Assembly: GCA_018713365.1 (NCBI GenBank)
Contig: DVOU01000015.1
Span: 1-64,000, forward strand
Direction of reading: 5' to 3'
DNA length: 64,000 nucleotides
Source of the DNA: Pullichristensenella excrementipullorum
GTDB taxonomy: Bacteria; Bacillota; Clostridia; Christensenellales; Aristaeellaceae
Made by a program: the position numbers and the translations under genes. This document shows, one piece after another, positions 16,257-28,200 of the stretch. The notes beneath the pieces were generated by a model. It was given only the letters and a program-made list of their open reading frames with translations, did no database searches and had not been told where the DNA came from. The first letter of the stretch is position 1, and every line of letters begins with the position of its first letter.

Positions 16257-17462
16257 ATGGCAGTCAAGGTCCAGATCAAGATGCTCGGCGGGTTCCATGT
16301 GTTCGCCGACGGCGTCGTCTGCGACGACAAGATCTGCAAGACCAGAAAGGGGAGCATGCTCCTGCAATACCTGATCCTGCAGCGCGGCAAGAGCGTGCCC
16401 TGCATCGAATTATACGAGGCCCTCTGGCCCAACGACGAATCCAGCAACCCGGAAAACGCCTTAAAAACGCTGGTCAGCCGCACCCGTTCGCTGCTGTCGG
16501 CCATCAGCAGGGAGTTGCCCTCCTGCATCGCCACCAACCGTGGCTCTTACCGCTTCAACGCCATCGAGAGCTGCGAGGTGGACATTTACGAGTTCGAGGC
16601 CATCTGCGATGAGCTTGCCCAGGTCGAGGAACTGACGCCCGACACCCGCGCCAAATTCACCCGCCTTTTGACCCTCTATACCGGCGATCTGCTGCCCTAC
16701 GGGGCGGGGGAGACGTGGGTGGTGCCGCGCAGCGTGGACTTGCACAACCGTTACATGAAAAGCGTCTACAAATATATAGATATGTTGCGCGCGCTGGAGG
16801 ATTACGACGAGATCATCCGCGCCAGCCGCGTGGCTCTGGACATAGACGCCTTCGACGAGCGGTTACATCTGGACCTCATGGACGCCTTGGTCAAGTCCGG
16901 CCGCAACAACGAATCCCTCCAGCAGTACCGCCACGCCACCCACATGTACTACCGCTACCTGGGCTCCCAGCCCCCTGCGGGCATCCAGGAGTTCTACAAG
17001 CAGATCATCACCGCCGGCAACGAACTGGAGATGAACATAGACATCATCCGCCGCGAGCTGTCGGAGATGGGCGGCGTGACCGGCGCGTTCGTCTGCGAAT
17101 ACGCGGTTTTCAAGGACATCTACAACCTGCAGGTGCGCTCCATGGAGCGCTTGGGGCTGACCATGTTCATCGTGCTGATGAAGGTGGACCGCGTGGACGG
17201 CAAGCCCATGGAACCCCTGAAGATGGATGATGTCATGAAGCGCCTGTTGCGCGTTTTAAGTTCCAACCTGCGCAAGGGCGACATCATCACCCAGTTCTCC
17301 CCCTCGCAGTACGCGCTGCTTCTGCCCACCGTCAACTACGATACCTGCAAGATGGTCGTCGAGCGCATCCGCCGCGCATTCTATAAAGAGCAGGCCAATT
17401 CCAACATCATGCTCACCTACCGCCTCGGCCCCATCAGCGACAAGAATGAGCCCTCCGTGTGA
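16257..17462 (+). CDS. BTAD (SARP-like) transcriptional regulator with GGDEF-like C-terminal domain
   Basis: A 401-residue protein starting at ATG 16257 after AAAGGAG. Residues 5-100 form an OmpR-type winged helix (IKMLGGFHVFADG, LLQYLILQRGKSVPCIELYEALWP, LVSRTRSLLS). Residues 105-250 are a helical bacterial transcriptional activation domain (BTAD) with TPR-like pairs (YDEIIRASRVALDIDAFDERLHLDLMDAL). Residues 265-395 follow the secondary structure of a GGDEF domain (FIVLMKVD, helix, LRKGDIITQFSPSQYALLLP, VVERIRRAF), but the GGDEF motif itself is replaced by SPSQY, so diguanylate cyclase activity is unlikely. It lies between the pilus-like operon and the secreted-protein genes and is the obvious candidate regulator of both. 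SARP proteins usually activate promoters with heptamer direct repeats. Confidence 0.82.
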   Translation: MAVKVQIKMLGGFHVFADGVVCDDKICKTRKGSMLLQYLILQRGKSVPCIELYEALWPNDESSNPENALKTLVSRTRSLLSAISRELPSCIATNRGSYRFNAIESCEVDIYEFEAICDELAQVEELTPDTRAKFTRLLTLYTGDLLPYGAGETWVVPRSVDLHNRYMKSVYKYIDMLRALEDYDEIIRASRVALDIDAFDERLHLDLMDALVKSGRNNESLQQYRHATHMYYRYLGSQPPAGIQEFYKQIITAGNELEMNIDIIRRELSEMGGVTGAFVCEYAVFKDIYNLQVRSMERLGLTMFIVLMKVDRVDGKPMEPLKMDDVMKRLLRVLSSNLRKGDIITQFSPSQYALLLPTVNYDTCKMVVERIRRAFYKEQANSNIMLTYRLGPISDKNEPSV

Positions 17463-17517
17463 CGAAAACATGACACATGGACGCGACGTATCTACCCGGC
17501 CATGGCGGCCAAGGAAA

Positions 17518-17535
17518 GTAACTGCCGCGTAACCG
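17518..17535 (+). promoter_or_regulatory. SARP-like direct repeat, pair 1
   Basis: GTAACTG (17518-17524), 4-bp spacer, GTAACCG (17529-17535): heptamers on an 11-bp pitch, the classic SARP spacing. A weak -10 (GATAAT, 17541-17546) follows 5 bp later. The pair lies 56 bp after the BTAD regulator stop codon. Confidence 0.5.
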
Positions 17536-17618
17536 AAGCCGATAATTTACAAAGAAAGCGAGGAAAACAGCCAAAAAACCTTCGTTACCTGAAAATTTCC
17601 CCCCTCTTGGCCGGAATT

Positions 17619-17651
17619 GTAACCGGCCCGGTAACTGTTCAGCGGTAAAAT
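17619..17651 (+). promoter_or_regulatory. Promoter of the secreted-protein cluster with SARP-like direct repeat, pair 2
   Basis: GTAACCG (17619-17625) and GTAACTG (17631-17637) are direct repeats on a 12-bp pitch. They end exactly 8 bp before a -10 TAAAAT (17646-17651). There is no recognisable -35 box, which is typical of activator-dependent SARP promoters where the repeats occupy the -35 zone. The predicted start is about 65 nt upstream of the gene at 17722. Confidence 0.6.
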
Positions 17652-17721
17652 ATGACTGTAAGTTGAAAATATGCTCCCCCGCGGAGCTGAGCAGTTTCAA
17701 AGAAAACGAGGAGTGGGAATC

Positions 17722-18486
17722 ATGAAGAAGATGTTGATGAAGGTTTTCGCGCTGATCACGGTCCTGGTACTCGCCCTGAGCAGCTTTGCCGCGCTGGCGG
17801 AAGCGGCCCCCGAAGAGGCCCCCGCTCCCGTCGTGGTCGAGGCCCCCGCGCCGCAGCCCGAGCCGCAGCCGGAACCCAAGCCGGAACCCAAGGCCGAGCC
17901 GCAGCCCGAACCAAAGGCCGAGCCGCAGCCGGAGCCGCAGCCCGAACCCGTAAAGACCGAGACCCCCGCTGAGACCCCCGCCGAGCCGACCGAGACCCCC
18001 GCCGAGGTCCCCGCCGAACCGACCGAGGCCCCCGTCGAGCAGCCCACCGAGGCGCCGACCGAGGCCCCCGCCGAAGTTCCGACCGAGACCCCCGCCCCCA
18101 CCGAGACCCCCGCGGAGCCCACCGAGGTCCCCGGCGAGGAACAGACCGAAGTCTCTACCGACCCCACCGCTGAGCCGACCACCGAACCTTCTGCCGACCC
18201 GACCACCGAGCCCACCGCCGAACCGACTGCCGAGCCCACGCCCGTCCCCTTCACCGCCGAGGTGAAGATCGAGCTGGTCAACAAAGGCGACATCTACTTC
18301 GGAGACGAAGTCACCCTCAAGGTCATCGTCGAAAACGCCACCGCCTCTTACGCCATCCGCTGGGAAATGAACGATGGCAGCGGCTGGAAGGCGATCGAGG
18401 GCGAGGACGAAGATGAATACAAGTTCATCGTCACCGAAGAGAACGCCGACACCGAGTACCGCGTCGTGCTGCTGGCCAACGCCTGA
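17722..18486 (+). CDS. Secreted Pro/Glu/Thr-rich protein with C-terminal Ig-like domain
   Basis: A 254-residue protein starting at ATG 17722 behind ACGAGGAG. Residues 1-27 are a signal peptide (MKKMLMK, hydrophobic core, ALAEA). Residues 29-176 are almost entirely Pro, Glu, Thr, Ala and Lys: first PEPQPEPK units, then TETPAE and PTE units. Residues 178-254 form a small beta-rich domain with VKIELVNKGDIYFGDEVTL and SYAIRWEMNDGSGW, like an Ig or PKD-like fold. The protein ends without an anchor motif or membrane segment. The neighbour at 18534 has the same architecture. The rigid Pro-rich part suggests a wall-spanning spacer; the binding partner of the Ig domain is unknown. Confidence 0.8.
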   Translation: MKKMLMKVFALITVLVLALSSFAALAEAAPEEAPAPVVVEAPAPQPEPQPEPKPEPKAEPQPEPKAEPQPEPQPEPVKTETPAETPAEPTETPAEVPAEPTEAPVEQPTEAPTEAPAEVPTETPAPTETPAEPTEVPGEEQTEVSTDPTAEPTTEPSADPTTEPTAEPTAEPTPVPFTAEVKIELVNKGDIYFGDEVTLKVIVENATASYAIRWEMNDGSGWKAIEGEDEDEYKFIVTEENADTEYRVVLLANA

Positions 18487-18533
18487 GCGCCGCAAGGTAC
18501 GCCCGAGCAGAGAAGGAAAGGCAGGTTAGGAAA

Positions 18534-19181
18534 ATGAAGAAGATGATCCGCATCGCGCTCGCTCTGGTCCTCGCGCTGAGCCTGGCCATCCCGGCCGCGC
18601 TGGCAGAACAGGTCGTTTCCGATACATTCACGTTGACCGACGAAGTCACCATCAAGGTAGAAGCCCCCGCCGAGGAGCCGCCCGTCGAGGAAGAGCCCGT
18701 CGAGGAAGAGCCCGTCGAGGAGCCTGCCCAGGAGCAGCCCACGGCCGAGCCGCTGCCCACGGAGCCGCCCCTCCCCACGCAGGAGCCGCTGCCCACGGAG
18801 CCGCCCATCCCCACGGTGGAGCCTCTGCCCACCGATGAGGCGCTCTCCACCGAGCAGCCCACGGGCGAACCGCCCACCGCCACCCCCACCCCCACGCAGG
18901 AGGCCCCCGCGCCGCAGCGCAGCGTCTCCATCTCCATCGACAAGCCGCTTGATGCCATCTACATCGGCGACGAGGTCACCTTCACCGCCACGCTCCATGG
19001 CTACGAGGGCGCGCAGGTGGAGATCTTCTGGGAGTGCATGACCAATGGCGAATGGCAGCCCACGGGCGACACGGGCGCGACCTTGACCATCGTCATCGAC
19101 GAAAGCAACGCGCAAAGTTCCTGGCGCTGCGGCGTGACCGTGCTGGCCGAGCCGGAGTTGGAACAGCCCGTTGCCGAGTAG
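18534..19181 (+). CDS. Secreted Pro/Glu/Thr-rich protein with C-terminal Ig-like domain, paralogue
   Basis: A 215-residue paralogue of the previous gene, 47 bp downstream of it. It starts at ATG 18534 after GAAAGGCAGG. The signal peptide (residues 1-25) ends in AALAEQ. Residues 40-125 are Pro/Glu/Thr-rich with EEEPVEE and LPTEPP units. Residues 126-205 form the Ig-like domain (SISIDKPLDAIYIGDEVTF, VEIFWECMTNGEW), which aligns by eye with residues 178-254 of the upstream protein (shared IYxGDEVT and W.xxNG.W). Two cysteines here may form a disulfide that the paralogue lacks. It is probably co-transcribed with both neighbours. Confidence 0.8.
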   Translation: MKKMIRIALALVLALSLAIPAALAEQVVSDTFTLTDEVTIKVEAPAEEPPVEEEPVEEEPVEEPAQEQPTAEPLPTEPPLPTQEPLPTEPPIPTVEPLPTDEALSTEQPTGEPPTATPTPTQEAPAPQRSVSISIDKPLDAIYIGDEVTFTATLHGYEGAQVEIFWECMTNGEWQPTGDTGATLTIVIDESNAQSSWRCGVTVLAEPELEQPVAE

Positions 19182-19298
19182 GCCGCCAAGCGTATTCGCA
19201 AATACCCGCAGAAGCGGCCAGGGGAGGACGCATACAACGCGCCGACTTCGGTCGCTTCGCGTTTAATTTAAGGAACACTGCATAGGGAGGTAGACCCG

Positions 19299-22200
19299 AT
19301 GAGAAAGATCGCAGAAAAGTGGCTGGCATTGCTCATGGCTATGCTCATGTTGCTCAGCTCCATGCCGCTGACCGCGCTGGCGGAACAGGTTTACAGCGAA
19401 GGCCTGACCATCACCGCCAAGGAAGCGCCCGAGGAAACGGACGCGGCGGACGCCGGCAGCGCGGATGTCGCGGCTGCGCTCAAGGCAGCGCAGGACGCGG
19501 CGGCGCAGAACGCCGCATCCGGCGGTTATGTCGAACTGTATTCCGCGAGCGTGCAGACGCCGCAGCCGATCGCAACAGGCGAAGAGTTCGTCTATGAGAT
19601 CGGCTACAAGCTCTCTCCGGCGCCGACTTACAAGGACTCCACCGGTACGCCGCAGGCTGCGTTCTCGCAGTACGAAGATGTCACGATCAACATCGACGTG
19701 CCGGAAGGCATCGTGCTGTTGGGCGCGGATGGCACTGAGTACCGCGATACATACACCATCTCCCTGGGCGACAAGCCCATCACGGGCGGCGCGGCCCAGA
19801 CGGTGACCGTCAGGGCCCGCATGGTCGGCAACGGCACTGTGCCGGATGCCACGTCCTTTGACAAGCTCGGCGTGGACATCGCCGCGAACGTCACGGTCGG
19901 TGGACAGACCGTGGAGTTCACGTATGCTCTGCCCGACGACAGCAACAACTCCACTGTGACCAACGAGGCCACCGGCGAGTGGAAGATCGAGAAGACGGAG
20001 GGCACCCCCGCCGTCAGCGGCGATGAAGTGACCCTGACCTGGACGATCAAGATCGGCAAGGTCGCGGACACGGGCTTCACCGGCAGCAACTCTGCCTACA
20101 ACACCACGGGTGCGCTCAACTTTGAAAACTTCTCCCTCACCGATAACCTGCCCATCATCACGGGCAAGGACAACAAACAGTACGCGCCCAAGAGTTCGTC
20201 CATCACCGCGAATGGCACGACGCGCGACAGCGGCAGCGCGGGCGAGACCGAACTTACTACCACTTACTATGCCACTACCCCCCTCACCGAGGGCGGCGTC
20301 ACTACCGAAACTCCCTATTATACCGTATACACCGTAACGGCCACCTACGACAAGGCCGCCTTCGTCTTGCCCTATGGCTTCGAAGAGGAAGTTACCTATA
20401 AGAACGACGTCGGGATGACCTACCAGCTCGTCGGCGAAGCGGCTGAGACCATCGAGGACTCCGTCGACGGCGAGTATGGCATTCCGACGGACGGCGGCAC
20501 CATCACCGTGTATGAACAGCTCCAGCTCGGCACGAATGGCAGCGTCGTGGACTATACTCCCTTCTACAAAACCCTCTTCCCGGACGGCGCGGAATTTGAC
20601 GTTTACGCGGCGGCGGACTGGGACAATGGCGCGCCCGCGGAAGGTGCGCAGCCCGTTACCACGCTGACCGTGGACGCCGAGGCAGGTGCAACCACCGCCA
20701 CGCTCGCCCCGGGCACCTACTATGTCGTGCAGACGAGCGCCCCCACAGGCACGAAAACGCCCGCCAACGAGGGCACATTCCAGACCGCGATCGTGACCAG
20801 CGGCGGCAACGTCACCCTCACCTTCACCAACCTCGTCAAGAACAAGGGCATCCTTGAGATCGACAAGGTCAACGCCTCCGGCGCCGCCCTTCCGGGCGCT
20901 GCGTTCACCCTCACGGCGTCTGACGGCGAGACTACCTATCCCCTGAGCCTCGATGCGAACGGCCACGGCGTGATCGTGCTGCCGGAGGGTACCTATACCC
21001 TTTCGGAGACCACCGTGCCGGCTGGCTACGTGCAGATGGAAGATGTTAAAATCACCATCGCCGAAGGCCAGACCAACAGCACCTACACGGGCGATAACGC
21101 TCTTGTCAACTACTCCAACAAGGGCTCCCTGACCATCACCAAAAAGCTCACCGACGGCGAGTACGAAGGCGCTGCGGGCGCGGATCCGTCCGGCAAGGTC
21201 AGCAAGGACTTCACCTTCAACATCTACCGCTCGACCACCACGCCGGTGTCCACCGAGGGCGACCCCTACATGAAGGCCACCATCCCGGCCGGCCAGAATG
21301 CGGTCACGGTTTCCGATCTGGATGTCGTCAATGAAAATGGCGATCTCTACTACTATACCGTCGTCGAAGTCGCCGATGATGACGCCCGCTTCGTCTACGA
21401 CGATACGCAGATCGCCTTTAACTTCAAGGGCGAGGGCGATGGCGTCTACACCACCACCGCTTCCGCGACCTTCACCAACGTCCTTCTCAGCAAGCTGAGC
21501 TTCAAGAAGGAAGAGAAGACGCTCTCCGGCAACAGGCCGATGGATGGCGTCACCTTTGATGTGCGCTCCGGCTCTGCGGACGGCACAGTCGTCGCCGAGG
21601 TGACCACCGGCACGGACGGTATCGCCACCACCGAGCCGCTGCCCATCAGGGATGCGAACGGCGAACTCATCAACTACTACATCGTCGAGACCAACGTCTC
21701 CGACGACTACACCACCGTCTACCCGGCGGATGGCAACGCCGAAGACAACGCCTGGGGTCCCATCAACCTGAGCTTTACCGAGACGACGAGCAAGACCAAC
21801 ACGCCCATCGTCAACGAAAGGCACGAAACAGGCCTCACCATTAAAAAGACCGACCAGAGCGGCAATGCCATTGCGAACGCGACCTTCACCGTGCAGGACG
21901 AGGATGACCAGTACGCAGTGGTCAGCGACGGCGCCGTCACCTGGCAGGATGAAGAGGCGACCCTGACCACCAACGCCAGCGGCCAGATCGCCCTCTCCGG
22001 CATCCCCAACGGCACCTACACCGTCACCGAAGTCAGCGTGCCGGAGCCCTACCTGTCCACCGGCTCCGTGACCGGCGCGGACGAGGGCTCGGCTTCCACG
22101 GAAGGCGCGCTGTCCGGCTCGGTCATGCTGGACACGCTCGAGCAGAAGACCATCACCTTCAAAAACGACAAAAAGCCCGTCCTCACCTTCACCAAAAATG

Positions 22201-25200
22201 TCGCGGGCAATGTCAGCGGCGATTTCACCTTCGAGCTGTACGCCGCCGACGCAGCGGGCACCGCTCCCACGGACAACAAGATCGGCGAAACGATCACCGT
22301 GGAGGATGGCAAGAGCGCTTCCGTGACCGTCGACGCTGCCGGCGCCTACTTCCTCAAGGAAGTGTCCTGGCCTGCCGGCGTAATCGCCCCGACGCTTATC
22401 CACACGCAGCCCAGCACGGGCGTCTATGTGGACGACACCGGCGTCTACTACGGCCCCTACACGCTGAACAACAACAATACCTCCACCCAGACCATCACCA
22501 ACACCCCCAACAGCGGTTCCCTGACCATCAACAAGCTCGACGCCAAGACGGACGCCAAGCTCACCGGCGCGACCTTCACCGTCAGCGTCGATACCACGGG
22601 CTGGTCGGAAGAACTCATCGGCCTCCTGCCCAACGGCTTTGCGAAGGTAGGGGAGACGGCCACCTATGCCATGACCACGGGCGCGACCAACGCCAATGGC
22701 CAGGTTGACGTCAGAAGCCTGCCCATCTACAATGGCGATGCGCTGATCGAGTACACCGTCACCGAAGCCACCGCCCCGGAAAACTACCTCATCGACGACG
22801 AGCCGCAGACGGCGACGCTCGCCCTCAACGGCACGGCCTACACCGCCTCCCTGACCTTCAACGACCCGCCCATGGCCAAGGTCGTCGTCACCAAGACTTG
22901 GTACAGCCAGTGGGAGCAGGACAGCCACAACAAGGTCGACTACGCGCTTGCCGGCGCCAAGATCGCCATCTTTGAAGAGGTCGATGGCAAGCTCGTTCAG
23001 GTCGGCGAAACGCAGGAGACCGCCGCGGACGGCACCACCACCTTCGAGGGGCTGGACGGCACCAAGACCTACTACGTCTTTGAGTTGAGCAACCCGCTCG
23101 GCCTCGAGGCGGCGGACAGGGAACTTGCCGGCAGCGTGGAAACGCTGGAGGCACTGTCCGCATCGGAAGCGCTGACCGCCTACTACGGCGAGACGCTGTC
23201 CCTCAACGGTGAGACCGACAATCAGGCCGAAGCCGCCCTCGTCAACGTCGAGACCTATGTGCAGCTGACGCTGAACAAGTGGTATCAGCCGGAGGAGAAC
23301 GTCGGCACGGCCGAAAACCCCGTTTGGGAAGACGACAAGGATGAAGAGCCCAAGACCCTCGACCGCGCCAAGTTCCACCTCTACTACTGCACGCTGGAAA
23401 AATATGAAGCCGCGAACAGGGACATCCAGACCCTCGTCGGCAGCAAAGCGGGCATGGAAGCGTACCTGTACAGCGACTATGTCTATGAGTCCGGCATCTC
23501 CAACGGCGCCGGTCCCGGCGCGGTCGTCACCGGCGCGCTGCCCGGCGGCTACGTCTACTGGTTTAATGAGTTCGAGGCTCCCGCGGGCTTTGTGACGCCC
23601 GAGTGGCCATACGGCATCAGCGTGGCCTTCGTGCCCGACGAGGCGCAGGGCAACGAGGTCTCCTACATGGAGAACAGGAAGCCCTCCACCAGCATGGAAA
23701 ACGACCCGGTGCATGGCCCGGGCACCATCCGCTACCTGCAGGTGATGGTCGACAAGATCGCCCGTCCTGAGGAAGGCGATGTTATCGACCTGCCCAACAC
23801 CACCTTTGAGCTGTGGCTGACGGACTCCACCTACACCGAGCGCAAGGTGCGCGTGGCCAAGTTCACCACCGGCGTCGACCTGCCGGAAACGGATGAGTAC
23901 ATGCCCGGCCGCGGCGTGTCCGAGTCCATCCAGATGCACAAGCTGTACGATGAATATCCCGAATACGTCACCTTCCATAAGGGTGAGATGATCAACGGCG
24001 TACAGCACGGCGAATACGATGCCTACTTTGTCCTCGTCGAAACGGAGTGGCCGGCGAACACCACGCCCCAGAGCTACACCTATCCGCTGCATATCCTTAC
24101 CAACAGCGGCAACGACGCGGATAATACCCTTGCCACCTTGGACAATACCTACACCAAGGACCGTGGCAACCCCATCGTCAACACCCTTGCCCAGAATGTG
24201 ACCGTGGCCTTCAAGAAGGTCGGTTACAGCGCTGACGATCCCAACACCACCTGGCCGCTTTCCGGCGCGGAGATCACCATTTACTCCGACGCCGCCTGCA
24301 CCATGGAAGTCGCCTCCGGCACCACCGGGGCGGACGGCCTGGTCTACTTCACCCTCCTTCCGACCACGACCTACTATTGGAAGGAGACCATCGTCCCCAA
24401 CGGCTACGAGGCCGTTGAAGTGACGGACCACTCCTTCACCACGCCCGATTACAGCAACGCCCTCAAGGGCGGCGAGGACGAATCGACGGAAGTCAAGCCC
24501 CTCGTCACCGTCGAGAACGTCAAGTACCGCACGCTGCAGCTGGCGAAGGTCGATGAAAACAACAAACAGGTCGTCGCCACGCTGACCATCAAGGGCACCA
24601 GCGATAGCGGCGTCACCGTGAATGAGACCGTCGATACCAAGACCGAGGGCTACGCGGAAGTCGAACTTCCCGCCGGCACCTACACCGTTGCTGAGACCAA
24701 GCTCGAAGGCCGCGACCTCAGCACCGCGGAAAAGGCCTACTTCGCCCTCATCAACGACAATACGACCGTCACCTTCGACGAGGATGATGCGGTCGAGACG
24801 CTCACCTTCAAGAACCCCGGCAGGGGCAAGCTCACCCTCACCAAGCAGGACGACACCGAAGAACCCATGGAGGGCGTGCAGTTCCAGCTGCACTTCAAGG
24901 CCTTTGCCAACGCAAGCGACCTCAGCGCCACCACCGCCCCGGCGGCGAACACCGTCAATGGCGATGTGAAGACGGAGACCGGCGTCACCGTCTCGCAGCA
25001 GCAGCTGACGACGGATGACGAGGGCGAGATTTACCTCGAAAACCTCGTCCCCGGCTGGTACAAGCTGACCGAGCTTGAAGGCGACAACAACGAAAACCAC
25101 GTGCTGGCAGACCCCGTGGTCATCAAGGTGACCGCGAGCAACTTCGGCACGGCGCTTGGCAACGCTTCCGCCACCGTCACCAACACCCGCAAGGGCTACC

Positions 25201-28200
25201 TCAACGTGGAGAAGGCCTGGGAGGGCGGCTTTGCCGATTCCTTCAATGCCTCTGCGCAGAAAGTGACCTTCGAGGTCTACTCGGATGAAACCTGCAAGAC
25301 CGAGGTCGCGTCGTTCACCGTGACCGGCACAGGCGCGGCCACCCCCGTGGCCCTCAAGCCCGGCACCTACTACGTCAAGGAGACGACCTCCGGCGCCTGG
25401 TACACCAACTACGACGTCACCTACACCATAGACGTCTCCGGCCGCGAGGATACTTCGGCTTGGCTGCCCGAAAATGGCGGCGCCGTAGAGGTCGTCATCG
25501 ACGCCAACGATGATGCAAACAACCCCGTCATGGTGTCCTTCACCAACGTCGGCTACTTCGCGGACCTCACCTTTGACAAGGTGGACGACAGCGAACCCGC
25601 CCAGCCGGTCGAAGGCGCGACCTTCGCCCTCTACTACGGCGAAGGCGACGCGGCGAAGTTCTACAATAAGAATGGCACTTGGGGCGCGCAGTCCAGCGCC
25701 ACGAGCTATGCCTCGAACGCGGAAGGCAAGGTCACCATCGCGGACATCAAGCTGCCCTGCGCTGTGGTCACCGCCTCCGCGGACATGAGCGGCACGTTCT
25801 ACATCAAGGAGCTGACCACGCCCGACGCCTACACCGCCCCCGAGACCGACAAGGAAGTCACCCTCGCGCCCGGCTCCGACGTGACCCTCACGGGCGAGGA
25901 TGCCATCGTCAACGAAAAGGGCGTGGTCATCACCCTGACCAAGTACAACAAGCCCTACGCCGTGACCGAGGGCCGCGAGCCGCTCGATGGCGCGGGGTTC
26001 ACCCTCTACCACATGTCGGCGAGCGGCAGCGTCAAGGAGACCTTCCCGGCGCAGACCACGAAGAACGGCCAGGTGCAGTTCGTCAACCTGCCGCAGCTCA
26101 AGGATGGCGAGTACTACGCCATCCAGGAGACCGTGACGCCCGACGGCTATCTGCAGGATTCGCTGGAGCTGTACACCGTCGCCAACGGTACGTACACCCA
26201 GATCACGGCTGAGAACGGCTACTTCCGCGTGGCGACGGACAAGGACGTCACCCTCGCGGCCTACAATACGCCGCTTGGCAAGATCGCCATCCTCAAGTAC
26301 GACTATATCAACACCGACGAAAAGCCCGTGGGCGCCACCTTCACCGCCACCAACGATGAAGACAGCACCATTTTCTACAATGGCACGCTGCGCCTGGCGG
26401 ACGGCAGCGACGAACAGACCCTCGCGGGCGGCTACACGCTCACCGGCGACCACTACGTCAAGGGCGATGTCTCCTACACCATCGCCTACCTGACGGGCGT
26501 CGCTCCCGGCACCTACACCGTCGAGGAGAACACCAAGCCCACCGGCTACCTCTACACGCCGGATTCTGAGCCGGGCGACCCGTGGCACACGACTCAGACC
26601 GTTAAGGTCGAAAACGACGGTAGCACCGCCGTGGTGGTCTTTGCCAACCTGCCCGACCCGGAGGACTTCACCGTCAACATCGACAAGTCCGCCGAATACC
26701 TCGGAGAGGGCGACCTGCTCGGCGAGGAATACCAGACCGTCAAGTTCACCCTCAGCAACTTCACCTCCGGCACCGAGCTGCCGCTGGAGACCGCGGTACT
26801 CAAGGATGACACCTTCTCCTTCACCGACGAGGACGGCAACACCGTGGAAGGCGTCGAGTGGTATGTGGAGAGCGTGACCATCGGCGCGGCCCACTACGAG
26901 GACACCGCCTACGCCGAAAGCCCCTCTACCGAGACCATCCAAGCCACCCTTAAGGTCAAGGGCGCCGACGGCACTTGGAGCGAGCATGGCTCCTACGCCC
27001 TCGACAGCGCTAAGACCATTCCCTTCGACGCCAACGCCTGCCAGGGCATTGAGATCACCTACGGCAACGCGGATGGCCAGCTCGACGCCGGCTTCACGGC
27101 GGGCGACGTCATCCTCACCGTCAAGGCGCGCCAGCCGGTCGATAGCGAAGCGACTATCCCGGTCGCCAAGATCGGCAACACCGCTTCCATCTCCATGACC
27201 TACGACTTTGGCACCATCGGCGCCGAAGAAGACGGCGCGACCAAGACCAAGAGCGACTCGGCCAGCGCCAGCGTCGAAGTCGATGAAGCGCCCGCACTGC
27301 CGAAGGCTTCCATCACGAAGTCTGCCGCGGTGGAGACCCTCACTGGCGAACCCGTCTTCGGCGAGAACGTCAGCGTGGGCGAGCGCCTGCGCTACACCAT
27401 CACCCTCACCGGCGAAAGCGACGAGATGATGGAAGATCCCATCCTCGCCGACGCGCTCCCGGCGGGCCTTGCGGTGGTCGAAGACGGCATCACCGCCGTG
27501 GCTTCCAATCCGGCGAACCTCACTGTGGGTGAAGTGCGCCAGTCCGGCCAGAACATCACCGTCACCACCAGCGGCCACCTCGCCAAGGGCGAAACGCTGA
27601 CCCTCACTATCCTCGCGGACGTCCTGCCCACGGCGCTGCTCGACGCGGCGACGCTGACCAACACGGCCTATGCCTTCAACGGCATCACCGTGCCCAAGAG
27701 CGTCGACAACGTGCATGGCTCCTCCTTCACGGACGAGGCGGGCGTGCTGCCCAGCGTCGAAGTGCCGGAAGCTTTCCAGGGCGCCATTGGCGAAGGCAGC
27801 GGCAAGGCCATCTCCGCCGAGGTCAGCAACAACGTCTCCAGCGCCTCCGGCACCACCATCAACAAGATGGTCCGTGTCGATGGCTCGAACTGGGTGGCGA
27901 ACGAAGGCCTGCTGGTCGCCGAAAAGGGCGGCAACATCTACTACCAGGTCACCGTCAGCAACAACGGCGGGACCAAGACCAACCTGCGCATACTCGACGT
28001 TCTCCCCTACGCGGGCGACGACAACGGCAGTTACTGGGGCCCGACCCTCACCGGCGAGGTGGAGACCAACCACGGCACGGTCTACTACTCCACGCAGTCC
28101 CTGGACGAGGTCGCCGACACGCTGGATAACGCCGTAGGTGAAGATGGCAAGGTCACCGGCGACTGGACGAAGAACGCCTCTGGCGCGAAGTCCTTCCTCG

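Noticed and set aside
17641..17700. Possible extension of the 17722 protein to an upstream ATG at 17671
   Set aside because: ATG 17671 has no ribosome binding site and would place polar residues before a good signal peptide. ATG 17722 follows a GAGGAG site.
17434..19115. Gly-rich minus-strand frames opposite the two Pro/Glu/Thr-rich proteins, resembling glycine-rich repeat proteins
   Set aside because: Reverse complements of Pro and Glu codons give Gly and Leu/Phe/Ser codons. The plus-strand frames have signal peptides and good ribosome binding sites.
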